From Cordia subcordata (taxonomy: Eukaryota; Streptophyta; Magnoliopsida; Boraginales; Cordiaceae): DNA of 64,000 bases. Made by a program: the position numbers and the translations under genes. The stretch is from assembly GCA_028554755.1 (NCBI GenBank), contig JAPTOF010000007.1:18523001-18587000 (forward strand), written 5' to 3'. Below the pieces are notes generated by a model. It worked only from the letters and a program-made list of their open reading frames with translations, was not told the DNA's origin and did not search any database. Below are positions 23,030 through 35,695 of this stretch, piece by piece (positions within the stretch are counted from its first letter, which is position 1; each line of letters opens with the position of its first letter).

Positions 23030-23290
23030 TATTATCAGACTAAACATAAAGCAATGTGATTAGTTATCAATAGCATCATACACACATCTCAAAGCATGGA
23101 ACAAACCCATAGGCAAGTGTAAAATCCAATCTCTAGGGAGAGATCCCGCGTTGAATGTTCTTTGCTAGTCAATTTGCCACCCTATTAGCAATCTTCGATA
23201 TATGAACAACACTCCTGGAATTTGCCTCTAAGAGATATAGGTGCATCCTTTGTAAGGTGCTTAGTTACCCAAACAAGAAAGGAAAAATAT
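23030..23290 (-). mobile_element. LINE (L1-type) 3' fragment with RNase H end
   Basis: On the minus strand it reads (with one stop) a segment resembling the end of the RNase H domain of plant L1 elements: VVHISKIANRVAN, a stop, LAKN, then a short C-terminal tail and T/A-rich 3' sequence. Only the 3' end is present, as is usual for 5'-truncated LINE copies. It is non-functional. Confidence 0.65.
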
Positions 23291-25769
23291 CAAGGAACTC
23301 AAACTTGTCAAAAAATCCCATAGATAATAATCCTTAAGAAAGGGAATAAAAATATTAATGAAAAATTTTTAGAAAAGGTTCTCTAACAATGAAAACTTTT
23401 ATCCCTACATATAAGCTATTTTAGGAATCTAAAACTAAATAGAATTTGATTCTACAAGTTCTTTCCATATAAAAATAGCTAATAAACTAATTTTAATATA
23501 ATTGGGACTTAATAATAAATAACTAATATAATATGGACTCAAAATAAAAAAAAATCCTAAATCCTAATATAACTAGGATTAGGCTACATCAATAATTAAA
23601 CCTCGAACTAAATCAAGGTTGTCAGATTCAATAATTCCATGCGTAATACCACATGGCCGAGCAATGGGTTGATGGGAAAGCATTGAAAAAACGAACAAGC
23701 CACGGCGGATCGATCCAAGAAAACGATATCACGGGCTCGGCCTGAACACAAAAAATACTAGGAAAAACCCCATAGGAAAATAATGGAGAAAGTCTCTCTA
23801 GAGAAAGAGAAGCTAAGAGAAGTTACAATAATGATTTATTTAGAAAGTTACAAATAAAAAAAGCGTCTTTTTCAATAATACATCATGAAAGAGTTTCTTT
23901 GAAAAGTCAAAATTAGTTATGCTTTTGAAAAAACTAATTTTAAACCTTTGCTAAAATTTCAATTTTTTAAAAAGCCAAATAAAATATTAATTATAAAATA
24001 GATGTGCTTCTTCATAAAAAGTTTCCTTTTTTGCAAGAAAGAAAAAAGCAATTCAAATGGATCCTTAAAGGGGAGATAAAAATCAATTAGTCAATTAATT
24101 ATGGTGACAAATAAAATTAAAAAAAAAAAACCAAAAATCCAGTACGTTAACGGTGGTGGATGATGGAATAAAGGTCCTACTCAAGACCACGTCTAGACGA
24201 TTAAATATTTAATTGGATGGGTACACAAGTATTGAAAAGGAGAGAAAATTAATGTGCACATTATTGTCGCTTTTCATGCTATGGTAAGTATATAATATAT
24301 TGTAAAAACACATAAAAGGCATCATATTAATGGATATAACAAAAGAGAGGTTCTTTTCTGTTTACAAATTGATAATACAACTCAACATGTCTAATGGGTC
24401 GGCCACATCGAACCGCTCAGTTAAAATGATTAGCCCAGTTTTCAGGGGCTGCGTCCAATCTGGGCCCTCTTCACACCGGGTACGTGCACATTTTTTAAAC
24501 CACAGAGAATAATAAGAATTATTTATGAATAAGTCTTCTCTACTCATCAATAATGAATAATTTATAAATAATTTCTTACCACTGCACAAAAATAAAGTAT
24601 TATCCTTTTTTTTTTCCCCTCTGAAGTTGGCTACTGAATTAATTGAAAGTTGAAACAAAAGAATAATTCATAATATCAGTTCTCCCTCTATTTCCAGAGA
24701 TAGATACTACAAATAAATAATGATGCCCATGTATAATGTTATATGGATTTGCAACCATTTTTCTTTCAAAAAATCCCTTCCGTTCATGGGATTCACTCCA
24801 GTCATCACTCTTCAAACAAGCAATCTCAATCACGTGAATTACGATCGAGACCTTTTAAACTAGTTTAACAATTCTTTATTCATAGATGACACCTTAAGCA
24901 TAGATAGAGTTAGACATCACAAGATAATGTGGAAAACTGCGAATGCAAAAATTGAACATTTTGAGCATATATGAGATGACAACTGAACTATTATTGTCTT
25001 GCAATTATATATTTTCTTCTTTCCACTAGTATTGCAATTATATATCCATGAAACCTTTTTACACCGGAACACAACTTGTATGTGTTTATATGCCAAGTCG
25101 ATTGAAAATCTGTATCTGTATCGATATAATAATGCAAGGCCATAAATTTATATAGACTTGAATAAAACCAATAAAAAAGACGATTCGAGATAGGAATCAA
25201 TGGCATTATCAAATTTATATATTGTATAGTGAAATTAAATAAATTTTGGTTAGCTTTGATTTAATTTAATATAGTAGTTGAAAGCCGCTCCACATCAAAT
25301 AAATAAACAATAGATAATCGAATAGTTGAAATCCTGAAAAAGCTAATCAGATAACAAAGTAATTTATAACTAAAGATTCAAATAGTCAAAGAGGTTTAAT
25401 TTTTTTTTAAAATGAATTCATACATTTGAATAATATATCCAACACAAACGACAACTATGTAAAAATTTAAATTGTTGGATAGGACTTTGATCTTGTTTAC
25501 TTTGTATATATTTAATTATTGTACATTAAGATCATGTGCTCACATATTTAATGGAGGTCGACTTCTATTTAATCGAACCATACACGTATCATCAGAAAAG
25601 TGACATCAATGTCGCCGATCTAGTAAGTGTCTCAACAAAAATTTAGTTATTATTATTAGGACAATTTGCTACGGCTTTGTCCTTAAGAGTTAGGTGAATA
25701 TTTTAAATTTGAAATTTTTTTTAATAACTAATGTTATATAATTTTTGATTAACGTAGAGAAGGGATTTC
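23291..25769. other. Intergenic, nothing recognised
   Basis: AT-rich sequence with short, unrelated open frames. 23600-23830 and 24390-24500 are slightly richer in G/C but show no recognisable domain or repeat boundary. No RNA gene was seen. Confidence 0.5.
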
Positions 25770-26240
25770 TTTTTTATCAACCATAATAACATGCAAAAGC
25801 ATAGTTATCCTACACTAGTAATATCATGTAGATAGAAAAGTACGTTCTAGAGCTTCGTAGGAGAAGCGTCAAGTCATCTAGGGTAGCGTTCTTAGTAAGC
25901 CAGTTAACACTCCATTAGCACAATGTTGAACGTGGTTGATACTCTAAAAATTTGCCTCAAGAAGACAAGAAAGCCTATCATCCACAAGATGCTTCAGTGT
26001 CAAGCACAAAATAGATCATAAATTGAATCCTTGAACAAGCCTGTATTTATCACCTTTGATAGTCCCAGCATAAAAGCCACAAAGCCGAGCCATCTCACAA
26101 GTAGTTATCAAGGCCAGAACCTTTGCCTGCAAGCAAAGTCACAACAACCATCGGACCACAAAAGACCAACCCAAAGAACCATCCAAATCTAAAGCAAAAC
26201 CAAACTGCGAGAAACGAACAAAAAAAAATCCAAAAAACCC
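25770..26240 (-). mobile_element. Second LINE RNase H fragment
   Basis: On the minus strand a decayed RNase H-like reading is seen: AKVLALITTCEMARLCGF, then further on NHVQHCANGVLTGL, which corresponds to the HV-x-R-x-AN-x-x-A-x-x-L block of L1 RNase H. Stops interrupt it. Layout and wording parallel the fragment at 23030-23290, so both may come from one LINE family. It is non-functional. Confidence 0.55.
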
Positions 26241-26360
26241 ACACGATACCAAATAAAAACAAGAATGGAGTAAAGAAAAAATACTAGAAATCCAAATCCC
26301 AAGGCAAAGGTCAAAAGATTAGGAGAGAGGAGTCAAACAAAAGACCAAGAGAAAAATTGT

Positions 26361-26382
26361 TGGGGGGGTGGGGGGTGGGGGG
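26361..26382 (+). repeat. G-run tract
   Basis: Three runs of six to seven G separated by single T residues within 22 bp. It is a potential G-quadruplex on +, or simply a G-rich microsatellite, isolated in AT-rich DNA. Confidence 0.8.
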
Positions 26383-27629
26383 AAGAAAACTGATCCTATT
26401 AGCTTTTGTAGAGCATGGGTTTGGGCACATAATCGGTGCAGAAAATTTATAGCTTTAATGTAGATTGATAGCTAAAATTGGCTAAATAAATAAATATGCC
26501 CATTAAAGCATTTGAAAACCTAGAGCTCGGGGCTCCTTCAGGGTCCACCAAAAAATGTGTTCTTTTTTTTGTTCTTCTAGCAGGCATTGGTGTTCTCCTT
26601 AATGTCAACCTCATCCTTCGAAATGGTAGATAGGGTCTTTAAGGCAATCGCTTTATGGTCCTGTCTTTTTTTTTTGGGAGCAAAGTAAGATCGTGTTAAC
26701 AACACCAAGTGAGCATACATTCGTTTGACCATTCAGCCAACCAAACAGGGACAAATATATAGCCCATTTGTCTTTACTTATTTTGCAGTTTATAAACTTT
26801 TACAAAAAAGTATTTTCTCACATATTTTTTTATTATTTGTAACTTATGAACCCAAAATAAGTTTAACCAAACAAGCTATGCTTATTTGGGGCCCTTTAAT
26901 AAAATTATGTAAATATTTATTTATTTTAGTTAAAAATTAATATTTTCATTGAAAAAGATAATTAATATAATTATAAATTATTTGTTTTCATTCACACTAT
27001 GCAAAATATTTTGAATTTATCCCTACAATATGAACGCTTGCTACATAGGTGACTAATTGTAATAAATGTTAGAGAATTTGCAGTAAAATACAAATCTGAA
27101 ATTTCAAAAGAAAATAGTAACTTAAGCATAAATATTATTAAATTGGTATAAATATTACAGTGATACAAAAGAATATAAGACCAAATATTAGACACTGTAG
27201 CAGAGGCTCAATATGATCAATATCATTAATTAAGAGATTTACCCCCTACACAAGTGCTAAAGGGCTTAGGTGTATACCTCCCAAATATAGCGGTTATACT
27301 TCTTACAACGTGGGTAGTACTCGTATGTAAGAGCCTATGAAGTGGTGATAGTGAATTCTCTCTGTGACTAGTAATGCAACCGAGTTGCTACAAGTATGCA
27401 AAATGCTGTGTATGCAAAGTGAGTTCTGAAAATTCTGTTTGGAGCTCCAATGGAAGCACTATTTATGGATGAAGAAGTGGCCAACAACATTCAAATCAAG
27501 GAGTGAAATGTGAGACTTGTAACTGTCAAATTGCGCCAAAGTGGTTCTAGAAATGATCCAACGTGCAGGAGAGGTTATACATGAGCCTTTAATGCATTTT
27601 GGTTATGATCTCTCCATATTCTGATCGTT
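26383..27629. other. Intergenic, nothing recognised
   Basis: No gene is seen. 27240-27600 has balanced base composition, as in an LTR or old retroelement, but no terminal repeats could be paired. Confidence 0.45.
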
Positions 27630-27770
27630 AGAGTGATGATTTTGCCCAAAGAGATTAAATTGGAGTGAGTCCATTAAATTGAGGATTTTCTTCAAAAAGA
27701 TTAAACTGGAGCGAATCTATTGGAGTGAGGATTTCACCCAAAAAGATTAAATTGGAGTAAAAACCCAAGC
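27630..27770. repeat. Three degenerate tandem units of about 46 bp
   Basis: Units share AAAGATTAAA(T/C)TGGAG preceded by GAGGATTT or GATGATTTTGCCC. Three copies are recognisable, diverged from each other. No coding potential is apparent. Confidence 0.65.
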
Positions 27771-29559
27771 CATACCCGTGCCACGTTCCCTAACTTGGAC
27801 AAAACCAAGTGCGCATGTGTGATGGTGTTAGGCATCGCCAATTGTATAGTGTCTTTCCCCTTGACAACATGTTGACATCATCTAATAAGGCTCCTATATA
27901 TAAAGTGCTGAAAAGTCTTGTAAACTTTCCTTGTGGCAACACCGCATATAGGAAACTTTAAAAACTAACGCTAATCCCAACACTCATTTAAATTGTAATT
28001 TTTCATTCACCACAAGCCCGTTTCTGACATGTATATATACCACGCTTATTTATGCGGAACGAGAAACTAATGTTATTAACATCCGACCCATTTCATAAGC
28101 GGAACCTGACCCAAATTCTGGGTCAAAGTAGCCTTGACCTCAATGTCAAAAGTCTTATAAACTTGTCTGGATTTTGCCTTTTGATGGTTGCTGCTGTGTT
28201 GGCATTTGTCATGGATCTTTGTGAGTTTGGTGGTGGTTTTATTCCTTGGTGGCTATGGCAAGGGTGCTTGGTTATGACATGTCATGGTTCCCTTTTCTAC
28301 TAACGAGCTTTAGTCTATGTTGTTGTTTCGTTACGATGAAGTTCATCAATGTTGTTTTCCATTGTCTTCCCCATAGGGTTGGTGTAAGCTTTGTTTTAGG
28401 CTTGTGTCTTGTTGGCCCAAGTGTTTGTCTAGTGTTATGGGTTGTCATTCCTGGCCTATGTGCCTATGCGTTGTTGCGTGTGTTGTCCAGTCTCTTGTTG
28501 GCTTGTCATGTAATTATGTTTTATATTAATAGAATTGCAGTTTCAAAACAAAATACACCCGAACAACATATCACTAATTGACCTAAAAAAAATTAATAAG
28601 ACAATTGCATAGCAGCCATTTCAACATTTGAATGTAGCTGTGTCTATCTATGTGTTTATAATTATTTAAAATTAAAAATAATTCTTATTAAATTTTTTAT
28701 AAAAATACATATAAATACTTAAAATAAACACTGGACGCCTTCATAGAGATGTCATTGTTTGCATCATTGAAATGAAATTTCCGTGGAAAATAACTAATAC
28801 TCAAAAGCAAAAAAATAAAAATTAATAAAATTAAATTAATTAAAAGAAGGGGGTAGAAAAGATCAACGTGCATGTGTCATGCTCCCTTTCATTATCAAAA
28901 GAGTCAACTAGCAAGTTTTGGTCCATTGTAACGTTAGCTTGCTATATAAAGATAGAAGAAAAACGGAACGGGAGAAAAAATGTGACAAATTTTGTTGGCT
29001 GTTGATATGGGATGAGATTTTGACCTAAGAAGCATTGCACAGCCGAGAGGAAATGCTAAACTCAAAAACATTTTCGTACCAAAATTAAGATTTTGGCAAA
29101 TTATTAGTTCTCTCATATTGATATGAGAAAAAAAATCTTAATTTTAGTCCATCCATATTAACTCGATCTATGCCCAATGTTCGAGATGCATGGGAAATTT
29201 CCCATAATAATAGCTTATTTGGGAGTTTTTGTTTATAAGCGTGCTTATAAACACTCAAAACAAGCATGGCCAAACAGGCTCTAAAATCTCAATTTAGGTC
29301 ACAAGTCACCCGCGGTTTAAGGGCCACTAAAATGCAAAAACTTCTTTCTCATTTTAGTATTAATATATACACACCTTGATAAGTTCAAAAATAGAGTAAC
29401 TCATTCTAAACACTTTAATTTTTGAATAATCCGTCTCTCTCTAAATTCATCTTATTCGGATAAAGATTTAATAATTACTGATTTGGTCGTCGGAACCTAT
29501 CTTACAAATCGAGCTTCATTTCTTTTTTAGCTTAAAAACCCTAACTCAAATATATGTTA
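27771..29559. other. Intergenic; possible LINE-like tail at 28050-28560
   Basis: 28050-28545 on + has G/T-rich, fairly balanced sequence with overlapping open frames and ends in ATTAATAGAATTGCAGTTTC, like plant LINE 3' tails. I recognise no protein domain in it. The rest is AT-rich. A MITE-like relic with TTATAAGCGTGCTTATAA lies at 29205-29282. Confidence 0.35.
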
Positions 29560-29879
29560 TCGAGTGATTCTTGCACACTTTTTGATGGAGGTTCTATGAC
29601 TCAGCCTGTTGAAGCTTTACCTTCAGAATCTCAGCGTTGTCATCACATAGTTACTCGATAAATGGACGGCACGCGTCGACCAAAAATTCTTCTTGCCACT
29701 TGCCATTCCCTGCCTGCATGTAACTTGAGCTTAACCAATGACTCTTAAATTGAACTTACTTACTTCACGCAAGCGAACAAATATACTCATTGACGCACTG
29801 CGATGAGGGAACAAATTGATGCTCCGGTAAAAAATCGCACGTGGTCCTTAATTCCCCCAGTTCTACACATAAATATCGT

Positions 29880-31000
29880 TGGCTGCAATTGGGTCTATAG
29901 AGTCAAATAACAATCAGATTGTACTATTGAAAGATATAAGGCCCGGTTGCCAAAGGCTATAATCAGCAACCTGGGAGAGACTACAATGACACAATCAGTC
30001 CTGTGGTTCGTCTAGGAACCATACACCTTGTACTCTCTCTTGCTTTTGCAAGTCAATGGCCTTTTACGTCACTTGACGTCAAGAATGCCTTCTTGCACGA
30101 GGATTTCTTTGAGATAATTCACATGCAACAACCCTCAGGGTTTATAGATGCCGATCATCAGGATTATGTGTATAAACTCCACAAGTCACTTTAGGAGCTT
30201 AAACAGGCTCCTCGAGCCTGGTATCAGAAGTTTAACCCTTTCCTATTAGCTAATGGGTTCAGTCACTCGAAACATGATGCCTTGTTGTTTATTCAGCACA
30301 CATCAACTCATGTTCTTATTGTTCTCTTATACGTCGATGATTTGATTTTGACCAGCAGTCATATTGAACATGCGGAATCTCTTACTCAGCTGCTGTCTAT
30401 AGCCTTTGAGATGAAAGGTTTAGGCCTTTTACATTATTTTTTGAGGATGGAAGTGATTGTATGATGGCTGCTTATTTTTGACTCAGACAAAATATGCGGT
30501 TCAGCCCTTAACCCAATTTAATCTCGATGGTACGAAGCTTGTCATTACGCCAACTAGTGGCTCTCGCCTCGCTGACTCAGTCAGCGCTCGTCTTGACGAC
30601 TTTGTAGAATTCAGACAAATGGTTGGCGCCCTGCAGTGCTTGACCTTGACAAACCTTGATATATCTTATGCTGTCAACTTCGTCTACTAATATATGCATG
30701 AACCCTGTCAAGAGCACCTCATCGCTGCTAAATGTATCTTAAGATACGCCAAACACACCTTGAGTCGTGGCCTCCTGTTTCAGCCTGGTACTGACCTTCA
30801 TCTTTTGGGTATAGTGATGCTGATTGGGCGGGTTGTCCAATTACCCAACGATCCACCACTAGTTATGCAATCTATCTTGGCTCCAATCTCATTGCTTAAA
30901 GTTCCAAGAAACAAACCACGCTCTCCAAATCAAGCTCTGAAGCTGAATATAGAGCAATGTTATCTCTCACTTTAGAAATGCTTCGGGTTACACATATCTT
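29880..31000 (+). pseudogene. Copia reverse transcriptase/RNase H remnant
   Basis: Coding remnant of the truncated Copia. The reverse transcriptase keeps the YVDD catalytic pair within LLYVDDLIL and the LDVKNAFLH block with the first catalytic Asp. At least three stops or frame changes (about 30015, 30194, 30463) separate the pieces 30003-30194, 30282-30464, 30457-30690 and 30694-30975. It cannot make a functional protein. Confidence 0.85.
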
Positions 31001-31268
31001 GAAGTTTCTCCATGTCTCGCAACCACACGTCCCACTCATGTTTTGTGATAACATTAGCTCTATTTATATGACATCTAATCCCATAATTCACAATAGAAGT
31101 AAACACATTAAGATTGACGTTCACTTTGTTTGAGATAAAGTTTGAGATAGCACGTTCAAGGTTCAGTGTATAGGGACAACAGATCAAATCGCTGACATAT
31201 TCACTAAGCATGTGTATTCTTACGCGACAAGCTGCATGTGTTTGGCAATCTATCAGATTGTGGTAGGG

Positions 31269-31486
31269 TGTTAAACCCACCTTAGTTGTCATTGATAGAT
31301 AGGTGAATATATGCTAGCGTGAACACATAAATAGTAAAACTGTACAGTAGGGATTGTCACATGTAACTTACCTTTTTAAAGTCAACACAAGATCCTTGGC
31401 TCGTAATTAGGGATTGATAGAATCCTAGTCTTGTATATATTGATGTAAACTTTTCCTAAGAAATACAATGAAATAATCTCCTAACA
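31269..31486 (+). repeat. Copia 3' LTR (218 bp)
   Basis: It starts TGTTAAACCCACC after a purine stretch (GTGGTAGGG) and ends CTCCTAACA, giving the TG...CA ends with short inverted repeats expected of an LTR. No second copy exists in the window. Confidence 0.7.
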
Positions 31487-33873
31487 GTCTCAAATCAAAT
31501 TTCATTCATAATGTTAACAATTATAAAACAATTATATAATTACAATAAAATAATTTAGTAATTATTGTTATTATTATTATTATTATTATTATCAAATTTT
31601 ACTCATAAAATAATAATACGTGGAGGGGTCCTCATTCACGGGCCTCGTGTGTGATTTTCGGCTTCATGTGAACGGGTAACACATCAAATGATTTTAGCGA
31701 AGAAGACGGTAGTAGAACGCAATCACAACATGTGCAATATTGCATGCATGCACCTTATAAGCTGCTTATGTATTTTAGCTTATTTCCATCACTTGACATC
31801 TTCAAACCATAATCATTATTGTGTTTTCGAGCACCACTGCTTTCCTTTCATTAAAATGAGGTGTCTATTCAATGGGCCACTCCTCCCCATTCTTAGTAAC
31901 ATTTTTCGCTTCCAAATATTGTCTTATTTGGCATAAATTTAAAATATTTATCTTATTTGTGATATAAAAGTAAAGTCTTCCAATAACATATAACGTTAGA
32001 TACGACCTAGTGATGAGTATTTTTATGAGCAAATAAAACATAAAAGGTGGGTGTAGGCATGTGATAATTAAAGTTATCATTTCATCTAAAAATTTAAATT
32101 TATAAAGAGAGTTTTGGTATATTTATTTATTTTGCTTAAACATTGCTCTCTAGATACATACGCAATATATTTAGAGTCTCACACATGGATAATCTTTCAT
32201 ACTTTTAAAAGAGTGATGACATCACTGATCCATTATCTAGAATTTGATACATAACATGTTAAGTTACTATATTATTTAAAAATTTAAACTTGTAAGAAGG
32301 CATTTAATGTATTTATTCATTGTGCTTAACAACCTGAGACGAGAGAGTGAAATTTTTTAAAAATGTCCTTATTTGTCTAAAACTTACAACCATGTTTAAG
32401 AATTTTCCATGCTTTTTTTACTAAAACAAACTCGTTATATGGGGAAAAGGTTAATCTTTATACGTTTTGTGCATACAAAAATCTATAATCATTATTGTGC
32501 GATAACAAATAACTACCTTATTTAAAAGTTTAAGGTTGTAGAGAAATCTTTATGTCGAGGCTGATTTGTTTGGAACCTTATACATGTGGATAGATTAAAT
32601 GTTTTTAAATTGGTAACGGTGAGTTTTGGGTCTAAAACAAGTCGTATATAGATGATTTTAATGTTTGCTAATTAGTGACGATGAGCTTTAAATCTTTCTT
32701 TAGATGTCTAGTCTCTAATATCATGATAAACACTACAAAAAAATTTTGAATTTGAGGTGGAAATTTTCGCTATTAAAAATCCCTTATATCAAATTTTGAG
32801 ACCGGAAATTTAGCGTCTCAAATATGTATTAATTTATTAAAAAATTTTATCCAAATTTTCTATCTCAATTTGATTGAGATGGAAAATTTTCGCATCAAAT
32901 TTACCAATTTCTAGTAGTGTAAATAACCAACTCATCTAAAAATTTAATCTTATAAAGAATACATACATACATACATACATACATGTATATATATTATATT
33001 ATATTTATTTATTTTATTCATGAGTGACCCTAAATCATTTCAAAGAAACATTCTGCAGCATAGATTAAAGTTTTGAACCACATTAAAACTACTATGATTA
33101 TGCTTTGTGTTTTTGCTCTCATTCCCAACAACGACAAGAAACGAATTCAAACCAATTGCATATCCAAATGAATAATATTAAATCAAAATCTAACTCTAAT
33201 ATAATGTTAAGCATTAAAAGATTTTAGACTAAAAAAGGACTGTAGCTTTGGATTTGGTTCCATGGTCGGCCCAACTTTATTTTGTTGGGAAATAGAGCAC
33301 CAAATTTGTAAGGTCGTCTCTTCGGAAAAAAGATTGCGAATATGTATTGTCCTTCTCGTTTTGAGATATAGGACCTATATCAAAATTTACTTGTGTATAA
33401 GAGCATTCATCTTTTAGATCGTTCAATAGCTAACTTGACAATCTCTTGGCTGTGAAAAGTAGCATGTGGTCACTCAATTGTTATCTCTTGGGGCTTTTTA
33501 TTGCTCAGCTGGAACAACAGAAGTTGTTTTACATGCAAATCATCCTATCACCAACTTAGTATTTAAGCGCTTTTATAGAAAAAATCTTAAAAATCTGGTG
33601 TCTCTCCTTTGCATTTTTTTGTTATAATAGTGGCGCATTTTTAGATATAATTTTATTTTTACAATTCATTTATCACACTAGATATAGACCAGCAACATGT
33701 TCATGATACTAATCCGCAAAAAAAAAGGGTCATGATACTAGTATTTCACTTGTGCAATGCATGAGTTATAATGTTAATTTGATCGTACCAAGTTTTACAA
33801 GTAATAATCTTATAAATTATATTAGGGGATTTTGCTTGTAGACCCATTGTATTTAGGGTTAATGACACAGTTA
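31487..33873. other. Intergenic, nothing recognised
   Basis: AT-rich, with an (ATT)n microsatellite at about 31570-31592 and a (CATA)n tract at 32958-32985. A roughly palindromic stretch at 32750-32925 (GGTGGAAATTTTCGC...GAAAATTTTCGCATC) may be a further small MITE, but its ends are unclear. No gene. Confidence 0.5.
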
Positions 33874-34289
33874 GAGGGTGTTTGGTTTGGCTTTTTTTTT
33901 TTTTTATCAAACCAGCTTAAAGCCTAATTTAAGCTAATAAAAATATTTGTTTTAATTAAAAATGTGTTTTTTAAGTGGCTTTAAGTAAAAAATAAAAAAA
34001 GTTTGACCAAATCATTTACTATCTTATCTTTACCTTTTTATTTTTATTACTAAAATATCTTTACTCTTTTATCTTATATTTATCTTTTTAAATTCTATTT
34101 TAATGTCCTTAATAGTTATTTTAACTATATAACTTACTTTCAGCCCACTTTAATCAAACATATAAATACTTATTTTTATAACTACAACTTTTATTCAAAC
34201 ACGTAACTACTTAAAGTTGACAATAAAAAAAGCCACTTAAAGTCAGAAGTGCTTTAATAGCTTTTTTATAAGTCAATCCAAACACCGTC
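33874..34289. mobile_element. Tourist-like MITE, copy 2, with TTA target duplication
   Basis: A 416-bp element. The left end is GAGGGTGTTTGGTTTGGC and the right end, read inversely, is GACGGTGTTTGGATTGAC. TTA flanks both sides (33871-33873 and 34290-34292). It is the better-preserved relative of 2275-2718; the interiors align over nearly their full length. It is non-coding, A/T rich and probably driven by PIF/Harbinger transposase. Confidence 0.9.
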
Positions 34290-34365
34290 TTAGTACCTGA
34301 ATGCACCAAATAGCAATAAAGAGCCCTGTATTTTTTCAAAATTTGTACACTTGCTCCTCCGTCAG

Positions 34366-34542
34366 TGTGATATCCCACATTAGTTTGTGGAATGACTTGT
34401 AACTTGTTTATAAGTGGAGGGAGTTGGTATAACTAATAACTTGGGTCAACTATTTTGGGCTAGTTGATTAGATGCCCAAGTAGTTATTAGTTATACTTCC
34501 AACACCAGTCTCACTCGCAGGCCTCGGCTCGGGGGCGTGACA
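34366..34542 (+). repeat. TRIM LTR A
   Basis: 177 bp, the leftmost LTR, with target duplication GTCAG directly on its left. It contains a long inverted repeat: ATAACTAATAACTTGGG near 34429-34445 pairs with CCCAAGTAGTTATTAGTTAT near 34474-34494. A TATA-like TTTATAAGTGG lies ahead of it. Confidence 0.9.
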
Positions 34543-34834
34543 GAATGGCATCAGAGCCAGTTACCAGCCGGTTACGGGAGCTAAGTGCTATGCGGGGTAA
34601 AGTGCTACACCAAATGTGCGGTGGGAGCCACCTTTTGAGTCCTGCACTGCCTGGTCTTATGTGTGATTGTGGGGCGGGAGCTAAGTGCTATGCGGGGCAA
34701 AGTGCTACACCAAATGTGCAGTATGAGCCACCTCTTGAGCCCGTAGGAGCCACCTTTAGAGTGCTGCACCACTTGGTCTTGTGTGTGATTGTGTGCCCCT
34801 GACGAGGATGTCAGGTCCTCAACAGGAGAGTGAA

Positions 34835-35011
34835 TGTGATATCCCACATCGGTTTGTGGGATGACTTGTGACTTATTTATAAGTGGATGGAGTTGGTATA
34901 ACTAATAACTTGGGTTAACCATTTTGGGCTAGTTGATTAGATACCCAAGTAGTTATTAGTTATACCTCCAACACCAGTCTTGCTCGCGGGCCTGGGCTCG
35001 GAGGCGTGATA
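34835..35011 (+). repeat. TRIM LTR B
   Basis: 177 bp, about 95% like LTR A by eye, with the same internal inverted repeat. It is followed by a diverged primer site (ATGATATCAAAGCCAG). Confidence 0.9.
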
Positions 35012-35203
35012 GAATGATATCAAAGCCAGTTATCAACCGATCGCGGGAGCTAAGTGCTATGCGGGGCAAAGTGCTACTCCAAATGTGCGGTGAGAGCCAC
35101 CTCTTGTGCCTGTATGAGCCACCTCTAGAGTCCTGCACCGCTTGGTCTTGTGTGTGATTGTGTGCCCCTGACGAGGACGTCAGGCCCTCAACAGGGGGGT
35201 GAA

Positions 35204-35380
35204 TGTGATATCCCACATTAGTTTGTGGGATGACTTGTGGCTTGTTTATAAGTGGATGGAGTTGGTATAACTAATAACTTGGGTTAACTATTTTGGGCTA
35301 GTTGATTAGATGCCTAAGTAGTTATTAGTTATACTTCCAACACCAGTCTCGCTCGCGGGCCTGGGCTCGAGGGTGTAACA
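35204..35380 (+). repeat. TRIM LTR C
   Basis: 177 bp, with the same structure. The following internal segment (35381-35695) holds two copies of the sub-unit GAGCTAAGTGCTATGCGGGG, so the internal part has itself been duplicated. Confidence 0.9.
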
Positions 35381-35695
35381 GAATGGTATTCAGAGCCAGT
35401 TACCAGCTGGTTGCGGGAGCTAAGTGCTATGCGGGGCAAAGTGCTACACCAAATGTGCAGTGAGAGCCATCTCTTGAGCCCTTAGGAGCTATCTCTAGAG
35501 TCCTGTATCGCCTGGTCTTGTGTGTGATTGTGTGGCGGGAATTAAGTGCTGTACGGGGCAAAGTGTTATACCAAATATATGATGAGAGCCACCTCTTAAG
35601 CTTGTAGGAGCAACCTTTAGAGTCCTGCACCGCCTGGTCTTGTGTGTGATTGTGTGGCCTTGACGAGAACGTCAAGTTCTCAACGGGGGGATTAA

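Larger units (their letters stand above)
29560..31486 (+). mobile_element. 5'-truncated Ty1/copia retrotransposon with 3' LTR
   Basis: The segment begins inside pol, just before the reverse transcriptase (a CHHIVTR-like entry at about 29630), and runs through reverse transcriptase and RNase H to one LTR. Visible blocks: VGCNWVYRVK near 29880, [13 protein letters not shown] at 30081, LKQAPRAWYQKF at about 30200, LLYVDDLILTSSH at 30315 (YVDD active site), and RNase H remnants from 30700. Frameshifts and stops (for example after HKSL at 30194) break it. The LTR at 31269-31486 has TGTTA...TAACA ends. There is no 5' LTR, gag or integrase. Confidence 0.88.

Noticed and set aside
28052..28581. Two overlapping hydrophobic open frames
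   Set aside because: G/T-rich sequence gives Leu/Val/Cys-rich frames by chance. The segment ends like a LINE tail.
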